DNA of 64,000 nucleotides from RYN-230 sp963717125. Its GTDB lineage: Bacteria > Actinomycetota > Actinomycetes > Streptosporangiales > Streptosporangiaceae. The notes beneath the pieces were generated by a model that was given only the letters and a program-made list of their open reading frames with translations, had not been told where the DNA came from and searched no databases. The DNA is taken from assembly GCA_963717125.1 (NCBI GenBank), contig CAVQVG010000019.1, forward strand, positions 496,001 to 560,000, written 5' to 3'. The first letter of the stretch is position 1; every line of letters starts with the position of its first letter. Of this stretch, positions 1 through 9,772 are shown piece by piece. The position numbers and the translations under genes are program-made.

Positions 1-704
1 ACTTCGGCAACGGGCAGAACCCGCTGACCGACGCGCTGTCCGCGGCGCAGGCCACAGCGGGCCAGCTGGCCAGCCTCTACGGCATCTCCACCGCCCAGGC
101 GTATGCCAGGCTCGGCCTGACCCCCATCGCCGGGCAGAACGACGACAACGAGTTCTTCTCGCAGGCGGATGCCTCGTCCCTGGAGAGCTTCGCTGCCGCC
201 AACGGCGTCGGTGAACTGTCCTTCTGGGAAGTCGATGGCTACGACAAGCCGGTCGGCTACGCGTACTCCCGCATCTTCACCGCGATAGGTGGCGGCAGCG
301 GCGGCGGCGGCGCCCCGGCGACCGGGGCGATCACCGGATACGGCGGGCTGTGCGTGGACGTGCGGGGGGCCAGCAGCGCGAACCTCACCCCGGTGCAGGT
401 GTATACGTGCAACGGCACGAGCGCACAGCAGTGGACGGTCGCGTCGGGGAACACTCTCCAGGCCCTCGGCAAGTGCCTCGACATCAACGGAGGCGGCACC
501 GGCAACGGCACCACCGTCGACCTGTATGACTGCAACGGCACCGGCGCGCAAGTCTGGCAGCCGCAAAGCGACGGTGCGCTCTACAACCCGCAGTCCGGCA
601 AATGCCTCGATGACACCGGCTGGTCCACCACTCCAGGTACCCAGCTGCAGATCTGGTCCTGCACCGGCAGCGCCAACCAGGCCTGGGCGCTGCCCGCGGC
701 ATAA
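1..704 (+). CDS. GH18 chitinase, C-terminal part, with ricin-type lectin domain
   Basis: The gene enters from the left edge; the frame starts at base 3. The first ~95 visible residues match the last strands of a bacterial GH18 chitinase barrel (LSFWEVDGYD, where the Trp lines the substrate cleft). A Gly/Ser linker follows (bases ~288-320), then a ~125-residue ricin B-type beta-trefoil with paired cysteines and the QxW-type repeats AQQW, AQVW and NQAW. The enzyme is presumably secreted and cleaves chitin-like polymers, the lectin domain giving carbohydrate binding. The signal peptide and the catalytic DxxDxDxE motif lie outside the window, so GH18 is inferred from the C-terminal signature. A strong hairpin follows the stop. 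A second ricin-tailed hydrolase lies at 23777-25585. Confidence 0.8.
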   Translation, partial: FGNGQNPLTDALSAAQATAGQLASLYGISTAQAYARLGLTPIAGQNDDNEFFSQADASSLESFAAANGVGELSFWEVDGYDKPVGYAYSRIFTAIGGGSGGGGAPATGAITGYGGLCVDVRGASSANLTPVQVYTCNGTSAQQWTVASGNTLQALGKCLDINGGGTGNGTTVDLYDCNGTGAQVWQPQSDGALYNPQSGKCLDDTGWSTTPGTQLQIWSCTGSANQAWALPAA

Positions 705-736
705 CCAGCTTCAGGCGCCGCCTTCCTCGCCGGGTC

Positions 737-771
737 ATCCCCCAGTCGCAGTCACTCTGCGACTGGGGGAT
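737..771 (+). terminator. Hairpin terminator after the chitinase gene
   Basis: Perfect 15-bp inverted repeat (737-751 and 757-771) around a 5-base loop TCACT, 33 bases after the chitinase stop. It has no U tract, as is common in high-GC actinobacteria. Confidence 0.8.
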
Positions 772-866
772 GCAGGCGGGGGCGGGCAAGTCCCGACTCC
801 AGGCCGTCGAGGCCCACGGCCTGTTCTCGGTACGGTCGGCCACATGACCTGGCTTGAGGCGAACCA

Positions 867-1807
867 ATGATCGAGGCCACGCATCTGACCAAGCGTTTCG
901 GGCCCAAGACCGCGGTCGACGACCTGAGTTTCACGGTGGCGCCCGGCATGGTGACCGGCTTTCTCGGGCCCAACGGGGCCGGCAAGTTGACGACCATGCG
1001 GCTGATTCTCGGGCTCGACCGGCCGACCAGCGGGTCGGTGACCGTCAATGGCCGGCGTTACGCCGATCTGGCCGCGCCACTGCACGAGGTCGGTGCGCTG
1101 CTCGAAGCCCGCTCCGTGCACACCGGGCGCTCGGCCCGCAACCACCTGCTGGCGCTGGCCGCCACGCATCGCATCCCGCGCTCCCGGGTGGACGAGCTGA
1201 TCGGCCTGGTCGGGCTCGACGAGGTGGCCCGCAAGCGGGCGGGCAGCTTCTCGCTCGGCATGAGCCAGCGCCTCGGCATCGCGGCTGCCCTGCTCGGCGA
1301 CCCGGCCACGCTGCTGCTCGACGAGCCTGTCAACGGCCTGGACCCGGAGGGCGTCAGATGGATCCGCAACCTGCTGAAGGGGCTGGCCGCCGAGGGGCGC
1401 ACCGTGTTCGTGTCCAGCCACCTGATGAACGAGATGGCGGTCACCGCCGACTATGTGATCGTCGTCGGGCGGGGGCGGCTGATCGCTGAGGAAAGCGTCA
1501 CCGAGCTGCTGCACCGGGCCTCGGGCAGCTCGGTACGGGTGCGGTCGCCGCAGGCCTGCGACTGCGGGACCTGCTCACCGCGCCCGAGGTGAGCGTGCGC
1601 AGCGCGGCCGAGGGGGTGCTGATCGTGCGCGGCTCGGCTGCGGACCAGATCGGCGACCTGGCCCGCGAGCACGGCATCGCCGTGCACGAACTGGTGCCGC
1701 AGACCGCCACGCTCGAGGAGGCGTTCATGGAGCTCACCGGCGACGCCGTGGAGTACCGCGGGCACACCGCGGCCGGCGAGCGCGGCGCGACGGCGAGCGC
1801 GGCATGA
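867..1807 (+). pseudogene. ABC transporter ATP-binding protein, frameshifted, Walker A Ser to Leu
   Basis: BcrA/CcmA-type ATPase of a two-gene ABC exporter. Residues 1-225 read from 867 and include the signature SLGMSQR and Walker B LLLDEP. The last ~75 residues continue in another frame from about 1560 to 1807 and end with the family's EEAFMELTGD tail. One extra base near 1550-1560 would join them. Independently, Walker A reads GPNGAGKLTT: residue 41, which must be Ser or Thr to hold Mg, is Leu (TTG at 987-989). GAGG lies upstream of the ATG. The stop overlaps the permease ATG as ATGA. The frameshift may be sequencing error, but the Leu is a clean substitution that should impair ATP hydrolysis, so I call it a probable pseudogene. 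Confidence 0.75.
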
Positions 1808-3528
1808 CCGCCATCAGCCCGCCGGTCCCTGCCGTCGCTGGCCGGATCCCCGTCCACAACGTGACCTTCGGCGGCGTGCTCCACTCGGAGTGGATCAAGC
1901 TTCGCTCGCTGCGCTCCACCGTCATCGTCGGTGCCCTCACCGTGCTCGCCGTGGTGGCCTATCCGGTCCCGCTCACCTACCAGCACGGCACCAACCCCAT
2001 CGCCGAGAGCCTCACCGGCGTCTACCTCGCCCCGCTGACGGTCAGCATCCTGGGCGTGCTGGTGATCACCGGCGAGTACACGACCGGGATGATCCGGGCC
2101 ACCTTGTGTGCGGTGCCGCGCCGGCTCGGTGTGCTGTGGGCCAAGGCGGTGGTGCTCACCCTTGCCGTCTTTCCCGTCGCCCTGATCTCCACCCTCGCCG
2201 CATTCCTGGCCGGCCAGGCTCGCTACGGCCGCCACGGAGTGTCTCTGAGCGCACCTGGCGCGCTGCGCGCGGTGATCGGGGCGGCGCTGTTCCTTACCGT
2301 CCTGGGGCTGCTGGGCCTCGGGCTTGGCGCCCTGATCAGGAACACCGCGGGCGGAGTCACCGCCGCGGTCGGGGTCACGTTCGTCCTGCCGTACGCCTAC
2401 GATCTGCTGCCGCCCAGCTGGCAGCCCCACGCCGGGCCGTACCTTCCGATGCAGGCAGGCCAGGCGGTGTGGGCGGTGCCGCCACAGCAGACTCAGGGCA
2501 CGCTGCACCCGTGGGCTGGTTTCGCCGTGTTCTGCGGCTACGCGGCGGTGACGCTCGCGGCCGCCGCGGTCGCGCTCAAGCGGCGGGACGCTACCCCCGA
2601 GATCAGCTGGCGCGACTGGGTGCGCATCCTGGTGGGCGGCCGGGGCCGTGCGGCGGGCGCAGCCGGTGCGGCGGGCGCGGTCGCCGTGGGCCGGGCCGTC
2701 GGCGAGGGCGGGGGCACCGCTGCGGCCGCCGCGCGGCTGCCCCGCCTGGCCGGAGTCGGGCCGGTCACCTTCGGCAACGTCATCCGCTCGGAGTGGATCA
2801 AGCTTCGCTCGCTGCGCTCCACCGTGATCGTCCTGGGCGTCAGCGGCGCGCTCATCCTGGCCGAGGGGCCGATCATCGCCGCGGCCACTAACTGGACAAC
2901 GATGAGCGCCGCGGACCGGGCCACCTTCGATCCCATCGACACGAGCCTGCGCGGCGTGGGTATCGCCGGGTTCCTGGTCAGCATCCTGGGCGTGCTGTTG
3001 ATCACCGGGGAGTACGGGACCGGCATGGCACGGGCCACCTTCAGCGCCGTGCCGCGCCGGCTTGGCGTGCTGTGGGCCAAGGCGGCGGTGTTCGCCCCCA
3101 CCGTCTTCACCGTCAGCCTGGCCGCGTCGTTCGCCGCGTTCCTGAGCAGCCAGGCGCTGTTCGGCAGCCACGGCGTCTCGCTCGGCGCCCCCGGTGCCCT
3201 GCGCTCGGTGTTCGGGGCGGCCCTGTCGGTGACCGCCCTGGGCCTGCTGGGCCTGGGCCTGGGGTTCCTGACCCGCAATACGGCGGGCGGGATCGCCGCG
3301 GTCACCGGGCTCACCTTCGTCTTGCAGATCGTCCGCATCGCGTTCCCGACCAGCTGGCAGACCTCCGTCGTGCCCTACTTCCCGATCAACGCGAGCGAGG
3401 CGGTCTACTCAGTCCCCCCCGATAATGGGAGCATGCTGCATCCGTGGCCTGGCTTCGCCCTGTTCTGCGGCTACGCGGCGGTCACGATCACCGCCGCCGC
3501 CTTTTTCCTGCGGCGGCGAGACGCGTGA
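1804..3528 (+). CDS. ABC transporter permease, two permease domains fused in tandem
   Basis: The 574-residue protein contains two complete copies of an ABC-2-type permease that is normally ~260 residues. Each copy starts with SEWIKLRSLRST (about residues 28 and 329) and has about six membrane segments. Both carry ITGEY, AVPRRLGVLWAKA and HPW. An Ala/Gly-rich linker (residues ~278-312) joins them. At DNA level 39 bases are identical between 1884-1922 and 2787-2825, so the duplication is recent or kept uniform. The start overlaps the upstream ATPase stop. One chain could supply the whole membrane part of an exporter with two ATPase subunits; the substrate is unknown. The two-component system downstream probably belongs to the same locus. 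Confidence 0.85.
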   Translation: MTAISPPVPAVAGRIPVHNVTFGGVLHSEWIKLRSLRSTVIVGALTVLAVVAYPVPLTYQHGTNPIAESLTGVYLAPLTVSILGVLVITGEYTTGMIRATLCAVPRRLGVLWAKAVVLTLAVFPVALISTLAAFLAGQARYGRHGVSLSAPGALRAVIGAALFLTVLGLLGLGLGALIRNTAGGVTAAVGVTFVLPYAYDLLPPSWQPHAGPYLPMQAGQAVWAVPPQQTQGTLHPWAGFAVFCGYAAVTLAAAAVALKRRDATPEISWRDWVRILVGGRGRAAGAAGAAGAVAVGRAVGEGGGTAAAAARLPRLAGVGPVTFGNVIRSEWIKLRSLRSTVIVLGVSGALILAEGPIIAAATNWTTMSAADRATFDPIDTSLRGVGIAGFLVSILGVLLITGEYGTGMARATFSAVPRRLGVLWAKAAVFAPTVFTVSLAASFAAFLSSQALFGSHGVSLGAPGALRSVFGAALSVTALGLLGLGLGFLTRNTAGGIAAVTGLTFVLQIVRIAFPTSWQTSVVPYFPINASEAVYSVPPDNGSMLHPWPGFALFCGYAAVTITAAAFFLRRRDA

Positions 3529-3606
3529 CGGCCCTGTCCCGCCCAGCGGCGCCCGCTCGTCTGCCCCGACCTCACGGCCCGGGCCGCGGCGCGGCCCAGC
3601 CGGGCC

Positions 3607-4845
3607 GTGGCGCGTGCCGTGGCCTGGTTCCGGGCTGACGACGATTCCGGGACCGTGCGAACGTCCGGGCTCCCGGCGCTGAGCCGGCGGGCGGTGACGC
3701 TGGTCCGCTCGCATCCGGCCGCCGCCGACGCCCTGCTCGCGGCGGCCACCCTGTGGTTCGCCGTCATTGGGCTGGTGCGCACTGGCGGGGACGCCGACAT
3801 CATCCTGTGGGTATTCGCGATGGCGCTCGTCGCGCCGCTCATCTGGCGCCGCCGGTATCCGGTCGGCGTGTTCGCCGTCACGTACGCGATAGCGCTGGCG
3901 CAGTTCCTGTACGCGGGCGCGTTGCCGGAGTACCCGGCGATCCTCATCGCGCTGTACACGGTGGCGAGGCACGCCCCGCGCCGGGCGGCCTTCGCGGCCG
4001 TGGCCGCGCTCGAGGCCGGGGTCGTGTGGTCCACGCTGGGCGGCGGCTTCCTGCAGTCCTTGATCGAAATAACGGCGCTCGTGGCGGCCGTCTTCTTCCT
4101 GGGTACCAACCTGCGCACCCGGCAGGCGTACCTGGCCGCGCTCGTCGAGCGGGCCAGGCGCCTGGAGCGCGAGCGGGACCAGCAGGCGCGGATCGCCGCC
4201 GCCGCGGAGCGGGCCAGCATCGCCCGGGAGATGCACGACATTGTGGCGCACAGCCTCGCGGTCATCATCACGATGGCGGATGCGGCGGCGGCCAAGCGGC
4301 GCTCGGATCCGGACCGCGCCGGGGCGGCCATGGAGCAGGTGTCGGAGGTCGGCCGCCAGGCGCTCGGCGAGACCCGCCGGCTGCTCGGGGTGCTGCACAC
4401 CGACGACCCCGGCAGCGGTTACGCCCCGATGCCCGGCTTGGCCCAGCTTGATGCCCTGCTTGAACAGGTCCGGGCGACCGGTCTTTCGGCGGAGCTGACC
4501 GTGACCGGCCGCCGGTTCGCCGTGCCCGAAGGCGCCCAGCTCGCCGCCTACCGCATCGTCCAGGAAGCCCTCACCAACACGATCAAGCATGCGCGCAGCG
4601 CGACCCGGGTCCACGTGCGGTTGCGCTATGCCGAGCCGGTGATCGAGGTCGACACGGTTGACAACGGGCATCCAGGCGCTGCCGCCAGCCAGCGCGATCC
4701 CGCTGGCCACGGGCTTGCTGGCATGTCCGAGCGAGCCGCGCTCTACGATGGCACCGTGCTGGCCGGACCAAACCCAGCCGGCGGGTGGGCGGTCAGCGCC
4801 CGGCTGAGTCTCGCGGGCCGGGCGCAGCCAGCCGCGCCACCATGA
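3607..4845 (+). CDS. Two-component sensor histidine kinase (HisKA_3)
   Basis: 412-residue membrane kinase. Residues ~40-170 form about five hydrophobic segments without a large external domain, so it probably senses within or at the membrane. A coiled stretch (170-205) leads to the dimerisation/phosphoacceptor helix REMHDIVAHS with His 210. The HATPase_c domain has N-box QEALTNTIKHA and G1 box VDNGHPG. GTG start at 3607; other starts are possible because 78 bases separate it from the permease. The stop overlaps the regulator ATG at 4842, marking a kinase/regulator pair. It likely controls the ABC genes just upstream; the signal is unknown. Confidence 0.9.
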   Translation: MARAVAWFRADDDSGTVRTSGLPALSRRAVTLVRSHPAAADALLAAATLWFAVIGLVRTGGDADIILWVFAMALVAPLIWRRRYPVGVFAVTYAIALAQFLYAGALPEYPAILIALYTVARHAPRRAAFAAVAALEAGVVWSTLGGGFLQSLIEITALVAAVFFLGTNLRTRQAYLAALVERARRLERERDQQARIAAAAERASIAREMHDIVAHSLAVIITMADAAAAKRRSDPDRAGAAMEQVSEVGRQALGETRRLLGVLHTDDPGSGYAPMPGLAQLDALLEQVRATGLSAELTVTGRRFAVPEGAQLAAYRIVQEALTNTIKHARSATRVHVRLRYAEPVIEVDTVDNGHPGAAASQRDPAGHGLAGMSERAALYDGTVLAGPNPAGGWAVSARLSLAGRAQPAAPP

Positions 4846-5534
4846 CGGTCCGGGTCCTGCTGGCCGACGACCAGGAACTCATCCGGCGCGGCTTCCGCAT
4901 GATCCTTGAGGAGCAGGCGGATATCACCGTGGTCGGTGAGGCCGCGGACGGCGGCGCCGCGGTGCGGCTCACCCGGGAACTGCACCCCGATGTGGTGCTC
5001 ATGGACGTGCGGATGCCCGGCACCGACGGGATCGACGCCACCCGGCGCATCGTGGCGGAGTTCCCGGCTGCCCGGGTGCTGGTGCTCACCACCTACGACC
5101 TCGATGAGTACGCGTTCAGCGCGCTGCGCTACGGCGCCAGCGGGTTCCTGCTCAAGGATGCCCGCCCGGCCGAGCTGGCCGACGCCATCCGGGCGGTGGC
5201 CAGCGGCGACGCCGTCGTCGCCCCGAGCGTCACCCGGCGGCTGCTCGACTTCTTCGCTGGCCAGCTGCCGGACCTGCGCGGCGATGCGGGCGACCCGGGG
5301 CCGCCCGGCCTGGACCTGCTGACCGAGCGGGAACGTGAGGTGCTGGTGCAGGTGGCCGAAGGGCTGTCCAACCGTGAGATCGCCGCGGCCCTGGTCGTGA
5401 GCGAGGCCACCGTCAAGAGCCACCTGGGGCGGATCCTCAGCAAGCTGGAGCTGCGCGACAGAGCCCAGGCCGTGGTGTTCGCCTACCAGGCCCGGCTGGT
5501 GCAGCCGGGACACCCGGGCAGGCCGGGTCAGTGA
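4842..5534 (+). CDS. NarL/FixJ-family response regulator
   Basis: 230-residue partner of the kinase at 3607. Receiver domain 1-120 has the acidic pair Asp9/Asp10, phosphoacceptor Asp55 in LMDVRMPGTDG and the conserved Lys in FLLKDA. A LuxR-type helix-turn-helix follows (LTEREREVLVQVAEG, then ATVKSHLGRILSKL). ATG overlaps the kinase stop as ATGA. It should bind promoter DNA as a dimer once phosphorylated; the adjacent ABC operon is the likely target. Confidence 0.92.
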   Translation: MTVRVLLADDQELIRRGFRMILEEQADITVVGEAADGGAAVRLTRELHPDVVLMDVRMPGTDGIDATRRIVAEFPAARVLVLTTYDLDEYAFSALRYGASGFLLKDARPAELADAIRAVASGDAVVAPSVTRRLLDFFAGQLPDLRGDAGDPGPPGLDLLTEREREVLVQVAEGLSNREIAAALVVSEATVKSHLGRILSKLELRDRAQAVVFAYQARLVQPGHPGRPGQ

Positions 5535-5687
5535 CCGGGCCGCCCCTTTTGCACCGGACGTGCTGCTGGGGGCGACGGGCCTGCCACGTGCGCAGTAGAA
5601 GGCGGGCGCCGGTGTTGGCCGCACGTTGAGGCGAAGGTAGCCGCCGGGCTGACGACGGGCTGCCGGCTCGGCCCGCATGATGGGCTT

Positions 5688-6847
5688 ATGCCTGGAACTA
5701 AGCAGGCCGGCGGCTCGGCCACCGCGCCGCTGCCGGTGCTCTTCCTGGTGGCTGACACCGGCGGCGGGCACCGGAATGCGGCGCGGGCGGTCGGCGAGTC
5801 CCTGGAGCTGGCGTTCCCCGGCCGGTTCGCTCCGGTGTTGTGCGATCCGCTGGGCGGCCCTGACTCGGCGCGGCTACTGCGCTGGGTCACCCGGCTGTAC
5901 GGCCCGGCGGTCCGGCTGGCCCCCTGGCTGTGGGGCGCCGTCTATTACGCCACCAACGCACGCCCGGCCATGTGGCTGCTGCGGCGTACCTGCTGCGCCC
6001 CGCCGACCGGGTGGCAGCCGGCGCAGCCAGGGTGCACCGGCCCGCGGCGATCGTGTCGTGCCATCCGCTCACCGGCATGGCCGCGGTCTGGGCGCGGGAT
6101 CAGGCCGCACCACTGGCGCCCGTGGTGACCGTCGTCACCGACCTGGCCACCATGCACGCGGCCTGGCAGTACGCCGACGCTGACCTGATCATCGCGCCGC
6201 CTGCCGGGCCGCCGGTTAGCCGTGAGTTCGACGGTGGCCCGCTGCCGGCGGCCCAGCGGGCGCGCCTCCGGCGGTCGCTGGGGCTGGCCGAAGGCAGGCT
6301 CGTCATCTTGCTGACCGGCGGCGGCGAGGGCAGCGGCGGCATAGCCCGCCGGGCCTCGGCCATCCTGCGGCGGTTCTCCGACCTGCACGTGGTCGTGGTG
6401 TGCGGGCGCAACACCGCGCTCAAGCGCCGGCTCGACCGGGTGGCGCTGCGATCCGGCGGCCGGCTGACGGTGACTGGCTACGTCCATAACATGAGCGACT
6501 GGCTAAGGTGCTGCGACCTGGTCGTCACCAAAGCCGGGCCGGGGACTATCGCGGAGGCCACCCGCTGCGGTACACCGCTGCTGCTGACGGCGCATATCCC
6601 GGGCCAGGAGAAGGGCAATTCCGAGATCGTGACCGGCGCGGGTGCCGGGCTTCGGGTGCCGGACGTGCGGCGGCTCGTTGCCGAAATCGGCCGGCTTCGC
6701 CGGGACCACGACGCCATCGAGGCGATGGGTGCGGCGTCTGCGCGCCTGGGCCGGCCTGACGCCGCGGGACACGCCGCGAGGCTGATCGCCGACTTGATCC
6801 CGGCCAGCACCACGGCCATGCGAGCAGTCTCGTGCGCCCGGCTCTGA
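5688..6847 (+). CDS. MGDG-synthase-like glycosyltransferase (GT28 type), frameshifted
   Basis: The N-terminal part reads from 5688 and carries the MGDG-synthase/MurG-like loop VADTGGGHRNAARA. From about 5985 the homology continues in another frame to 6847, with LTGGGEGSGG and the nucleotide-sugar site TKAGPGTIAEA, followed by PGQEKGN. One base added in the CGGCGTACC area restores a single ~385-residue protein. The family transfers sugar from UDP-sugars to diacylglycerol or other acceptors at the membrane. The gene overlaps the glycoside hydrolase at 6832 by 16 bases, so the two are probably translated together. It could be sequencing error or a fresh mutation; every key motif is intact. Confidence 0.7.
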
Positions 6848-7941
6848 CCGAGCTGCGGCTGAGGCGGGCCGCACAGCCCCTCACCGAGCGATGGCGGCAA
6901 CTGCCGGTGCGGCCGCGCGGCGCGGCGCGGCTGGGGATCAGCTTCCGGCCGCTGCAGGCGGCGGCGCTCGGACTGGACCCGGACGCTGCGCTGCAGGCCC
7001 TGCTGGCCTACCCGTTCCAGGTGATCCGGCTCGGCGCGTACTGGAACCGGCTGGAGCCAAACCATGGCGGCTTCCAGCCCGGTGAGCTGGACCGCCAGCT
7101 GGACGCAGCGGAGCGGGCGGGCAAGCAGGTCATCGTGTGCCTCGGGGCGGTGAAGACCTTCGGCTATCCCGAGTTCTTCGTGCCCGGGCATTACCTGGGA
7201 CAGCCGCTGCGCGAAGGCTCCCTGGTCCGGCCGGATGAGCGGCGGGCCCTGCTGGACGGCGCTATTGCGTTCCTGCACCGGGTCGTCGAGCGGTACCGGC
7301 AACGTAATTGCATCATCGCCTGGCAGGTCGAGCACGAGGCGGTGGACCCGCTGGGCATGGAGCACTCCTGGCGGCTGGCCGAGGCGTTCGTCCGCAGCGA
7401 GGTCGAAGCGGTCCGCGCGGCGGACCCCGGCAGGCCGGTCATGATGAACGGCTTCCTGCCGACCTCGACGCCGGTCGCGCTGCAGCAATGGTGGCGCACC
7501 AGGGACCAAGGCGACTCGCTGGCGGTGGCGCGGCGCCTGGCCGACATCGTCGGCGTTGACTTCTACCCGAGGCACGCGCTGGCCAGCGCCGGCCCGCTGA
7601 CCCTCTACCTGGACGGCAGCCGGACGCCGTGGCAGCAGCGCCGAAGGGAACGGCGGCTGGACGGCGTGGCCGCGGCTGGCCGGCGACTGATGATCGCCGA
7701 GGGGCAGGCCGAGCCCTGGGAAGCCGTCACCACCCCGCCCAGCCCGGCCGGCCGGGCCATGTACAGCTGCCGGCCCGAGGACCTGATCAGGAACTACAAC
7801 CAGTCCATGCGCTGGACTGAGGGGAAAGCCTTCGTTTTGGAGGGATACCTTTTCTGGGGGGCGGAGTACTGGCTGCTGCGCGATCGTGACGGTGACCCCA
7901 GTTACCTGCGGGCCTTCGCCCGCGTCCTTGAATGCTCCTGA
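6832..7941 (+). CDS. Cellulase-like (beta/alpha)8 glycoside hydrolase
   Basis: 369-residue protein without a signal peptide. The layout suits a clan-A barrel of GH5/GH42-like type: VIRLGAYWNRLEP near residue 65, a candidate acid/base Glu in AWQVEHEAVD (~residue 165) and a candidate nucleophile Glu in LMIAEGQAEPW (~residue 290). GTG start inside the end of the glycosyltransferase gene, a 16-base overlap. The pairing suggests it processes a glycan or glycolipid made by that enzyme. I do not recognise a characterised close relative, so the substrate is open. Confidence 0.7.
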   Translation: MRPALTELRLRRAAQPLTERWRQLPVRPRGAARLGISFRPLQAAALGLDPDAALQALLAYPFQVIRLGAYWNRLEPNHGGFQPGELDRQLDAAERAGKQVIVCLGAVKTFGYPEFFVPGHYLGQPLREGSLVRPDERRALLDGAIAFLHRVVERYRQRNCIIAWQVEHEAVDPLGMEHSWRLAEAFVRSEVEAVRAADPGRPVMMNGFLPTSTPVALQQWWRTRDQGDSLAVARRLADIVGVDFYPRHALASAGPLTLYLDGSRTPWQQRRRERRLDGVAAAGRRLMIAEGQAEPWEAVTTPPSPAGRAMYSCRPEDLIRNYNQSMRWTEGKAFVLEGYLFWGAEYWLLRDRDGDPSYLRAFARVLECS

Positions 7942-8783
7942 TCAGCGCGTACGCTCCCGGTAGCCGAACACCGTCACGCCCGCGGTCAGCAGGACGACGA
8001 ACAGGATTGCCGTCACCACCAGGTCCAGAGCGGGCTGCCGGAAGCGACGAGGCGGTAGGCCGGCGTCCCGGCGTAATACGCGGCGCGGGTCAGGTTGACC
8101 ACATAAGTCATCGGCATGGCGTGCGCCAGCACCCGCAGATACGACGGGACCTCGTGCAGCGGCACCAGGACCCCGCCGAGGACGTACTGAGGGATGATCA
8201 GGAACTGGAAAATCTGCATCGCCGAGCGCTGGTTCGGCAGCAGCGCGATCGTGGCCAGGCCGAACGCGCCGCCGAGCAGGCAGCAGGCCAGGCACGGCCC
8301 CAGCAGCAGCGCGAGCTGGAACAGCGAGATCCGGACGCCGAACGCCAGCGCGAACACGACGATGCAGGCGCCCTGGCACAGTGCGACCAGAGTCTCCCCG
8401 GCGATTTTCCCGCCGACCAGGGTAAGCCTGGAAACAGGGGTCACGAACAGTTCGCGGGAGAAGTCGTTCTCCCGGTCCTCCACGATCGAGATCATGCCCG
8501 CTGCCGCGGACTGGAACAGGCTGGCGGCGAGCACCCCGGTGAACGCGAGCGTCACCGCGCTCAGGCCGGTGACCCGCCCCACGGTGGGCTGCAGGATGGC
8601 GCCCAGGCCGCCGATGAGCAGGACGGGAAACGCCAGGTTGACCGCCAGCCGGGGACGGTCGCGCAGCAGCTTGGTCACGTCGCGCTGGGCGATGGCCAGC
8701 AGCCCGGACAGCTCACGGCGCGGGCCAGTCACGGGCGGGCCTGCCACCCGGGGGCCGGGCCCGGTACGGGCCTGCACGCTCAT
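7942..8783 (-). CDS. ABC-2 type permease (drug-resistance exporter family), frameshifted near the 3' end
   Basis: DrrB-like permease with about six membrane segments and the family pattern RDRPRL, EDRENDFSRELFVTPVSR and IIPQYVLGGVLVPL. The main frame stops at 8013, but the last helix (LVVTAILFVVLLTAG) and RERTR end continue in another frame to 7942. One extra base near 8030 on the minus strand reunites a ~280-residue protein. The ATG overlaps the stop of the ATPase gene. It is the last gene of a cupin-ATPase-permease operon. Confidence 0.78.
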
Positions 8784-9772
8784 GGTCCGTCCGGTTCCCG
8801 TGCCCCGGCCCGTTCTAGCAGCACCAGGTAGGCGTCTTCCAGCGTCGGCTCGGCGATCTGGAACCGGGTCAGCTCCGCACGCACCGACGCGATGATGTCC
8901 TGCGCGCTGCGGCCATTCAGCGGCACCCGCAGCGGCCCGGCCGGCTGGCTCGCATCGACCTGGCCCGGGCTGACCTGGACGCCCAGAGATTCGAGCTCCC
9001 GGCGCAGGCCTGCCCGGTCCGTGGCGTCGAGCACGAGCTCAGGGTTCAGCTGACGCTCCTTGACCTCGTCCGGGCGGCCGCGCTCGATGATCTTCCCCGC
9101 GGCCAGTACGCACACCGAGTCGGCGGCCTCCGCCTCCTCCAGGTAGTGCGTCGTCAGGATTACGGTGGTCCCGGACTTGGCCCGTTCCTGGCGCAGGTAG
9201 GCCCACAGGTCGCGCCTGCTCGACGGGTCAAGGCCCGCGGTCGGCTCGTCGAGGAACAGGACGCGGGGCCGGTGCATGAGCGCCCGGACGATCTCCAGCC
9301 GCCGCCGCTGGCCTCCGGACAAAGTGCGCGCGCGCCGCCCCAGACTGCCGGAAATATCCAGAACGCTCGCCATCTCCTGCACCTCGCGGCGATAGCCAGC
9401 CGGCATCAGGCGGTAGCGGGGCCGCCACGGGTACAGCCCGTAGAGCACCGCATGCAGCCTGATGTTCTCCTCGGCGGTCAGATTGAGGTCGAGCGAGGGC
9501 TGCTGGCAGACGACGCCTAGCTCGCCGCGGACCTGTGCCTGCTGGCTTTCCAGGTCCCGGCCGGCGATCCTGACCCGGCCCGAGGTGAGGGCCAGGGTCG
9601 TGGTGAGAATCGACACGGCGGTCGTCTTCCCCGCGCCGTTGGGGCCGAGCAGGCAGAACAGCTGCCCTTCCGGCACGTCGAAGCTGATGTCGTCCACCGC
9701 GTTGCGGCGGGCCCTCTGGTAGCGCTTGACCAGGTGAGTGACCTCGACCGCGGCCACCGGTGGCCCGGTCAT
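8780..9772 (-). CDS. DrrA-like ABC transporter ATP-binding protein
   Basis: 330 residues. Walker A GPNGAGKTT (~residue 44), Q-loop CQQPSLD, signature LSGGQRRRLE, Walker B LFLDEPTAGLD, switch His in TTHYLEEA, and a long C-terminal domain ending in EPTLEDAYL, as in daunorubicin-resistance ATPases. It energises the permease encoded immediately downstream. ATGA overlaps occur on both sides, with the cupin gene (9769-9772) and with the permease (8780-8783), so the three genes form one operon. Confidence 0.9.
   Translation of the reverse strand: MTGPPVAAVEVTHLVKRYQRARRNAVDDISFDVPEGQLFCLLGPNGAGKTTAVSILTTTLALTSGRVRIAGRDLESQQAQVRGELGVVCQQPSLDLNLTAEENIRLHAVLYGLYPWRPRYRLMPAGYRREVQEMASVLDISGSLGRRARTLSGGQRRRLEIVRALMHRPRVLFLDEPTAGLDPSSRRDLWAYLRQERAKSGTTVILTTHYLEEAEAADSVCVLAAGKIIERGRPDEVKERQLNPELVLDATDRAGLRRELESLGVQVSPGQVDASQPAGPLRVPLNGRSAQDIIASVRAELTRFQIAEPTLEDAYLVLLERAGAREPDGP

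Noticed and set aside
1498..3171. Minus-strand open frame of 557 codons opposite the fused permease
   Set aside because: Low-complexity Arg/Gly/Asp sequence without motifs or ribosome site.
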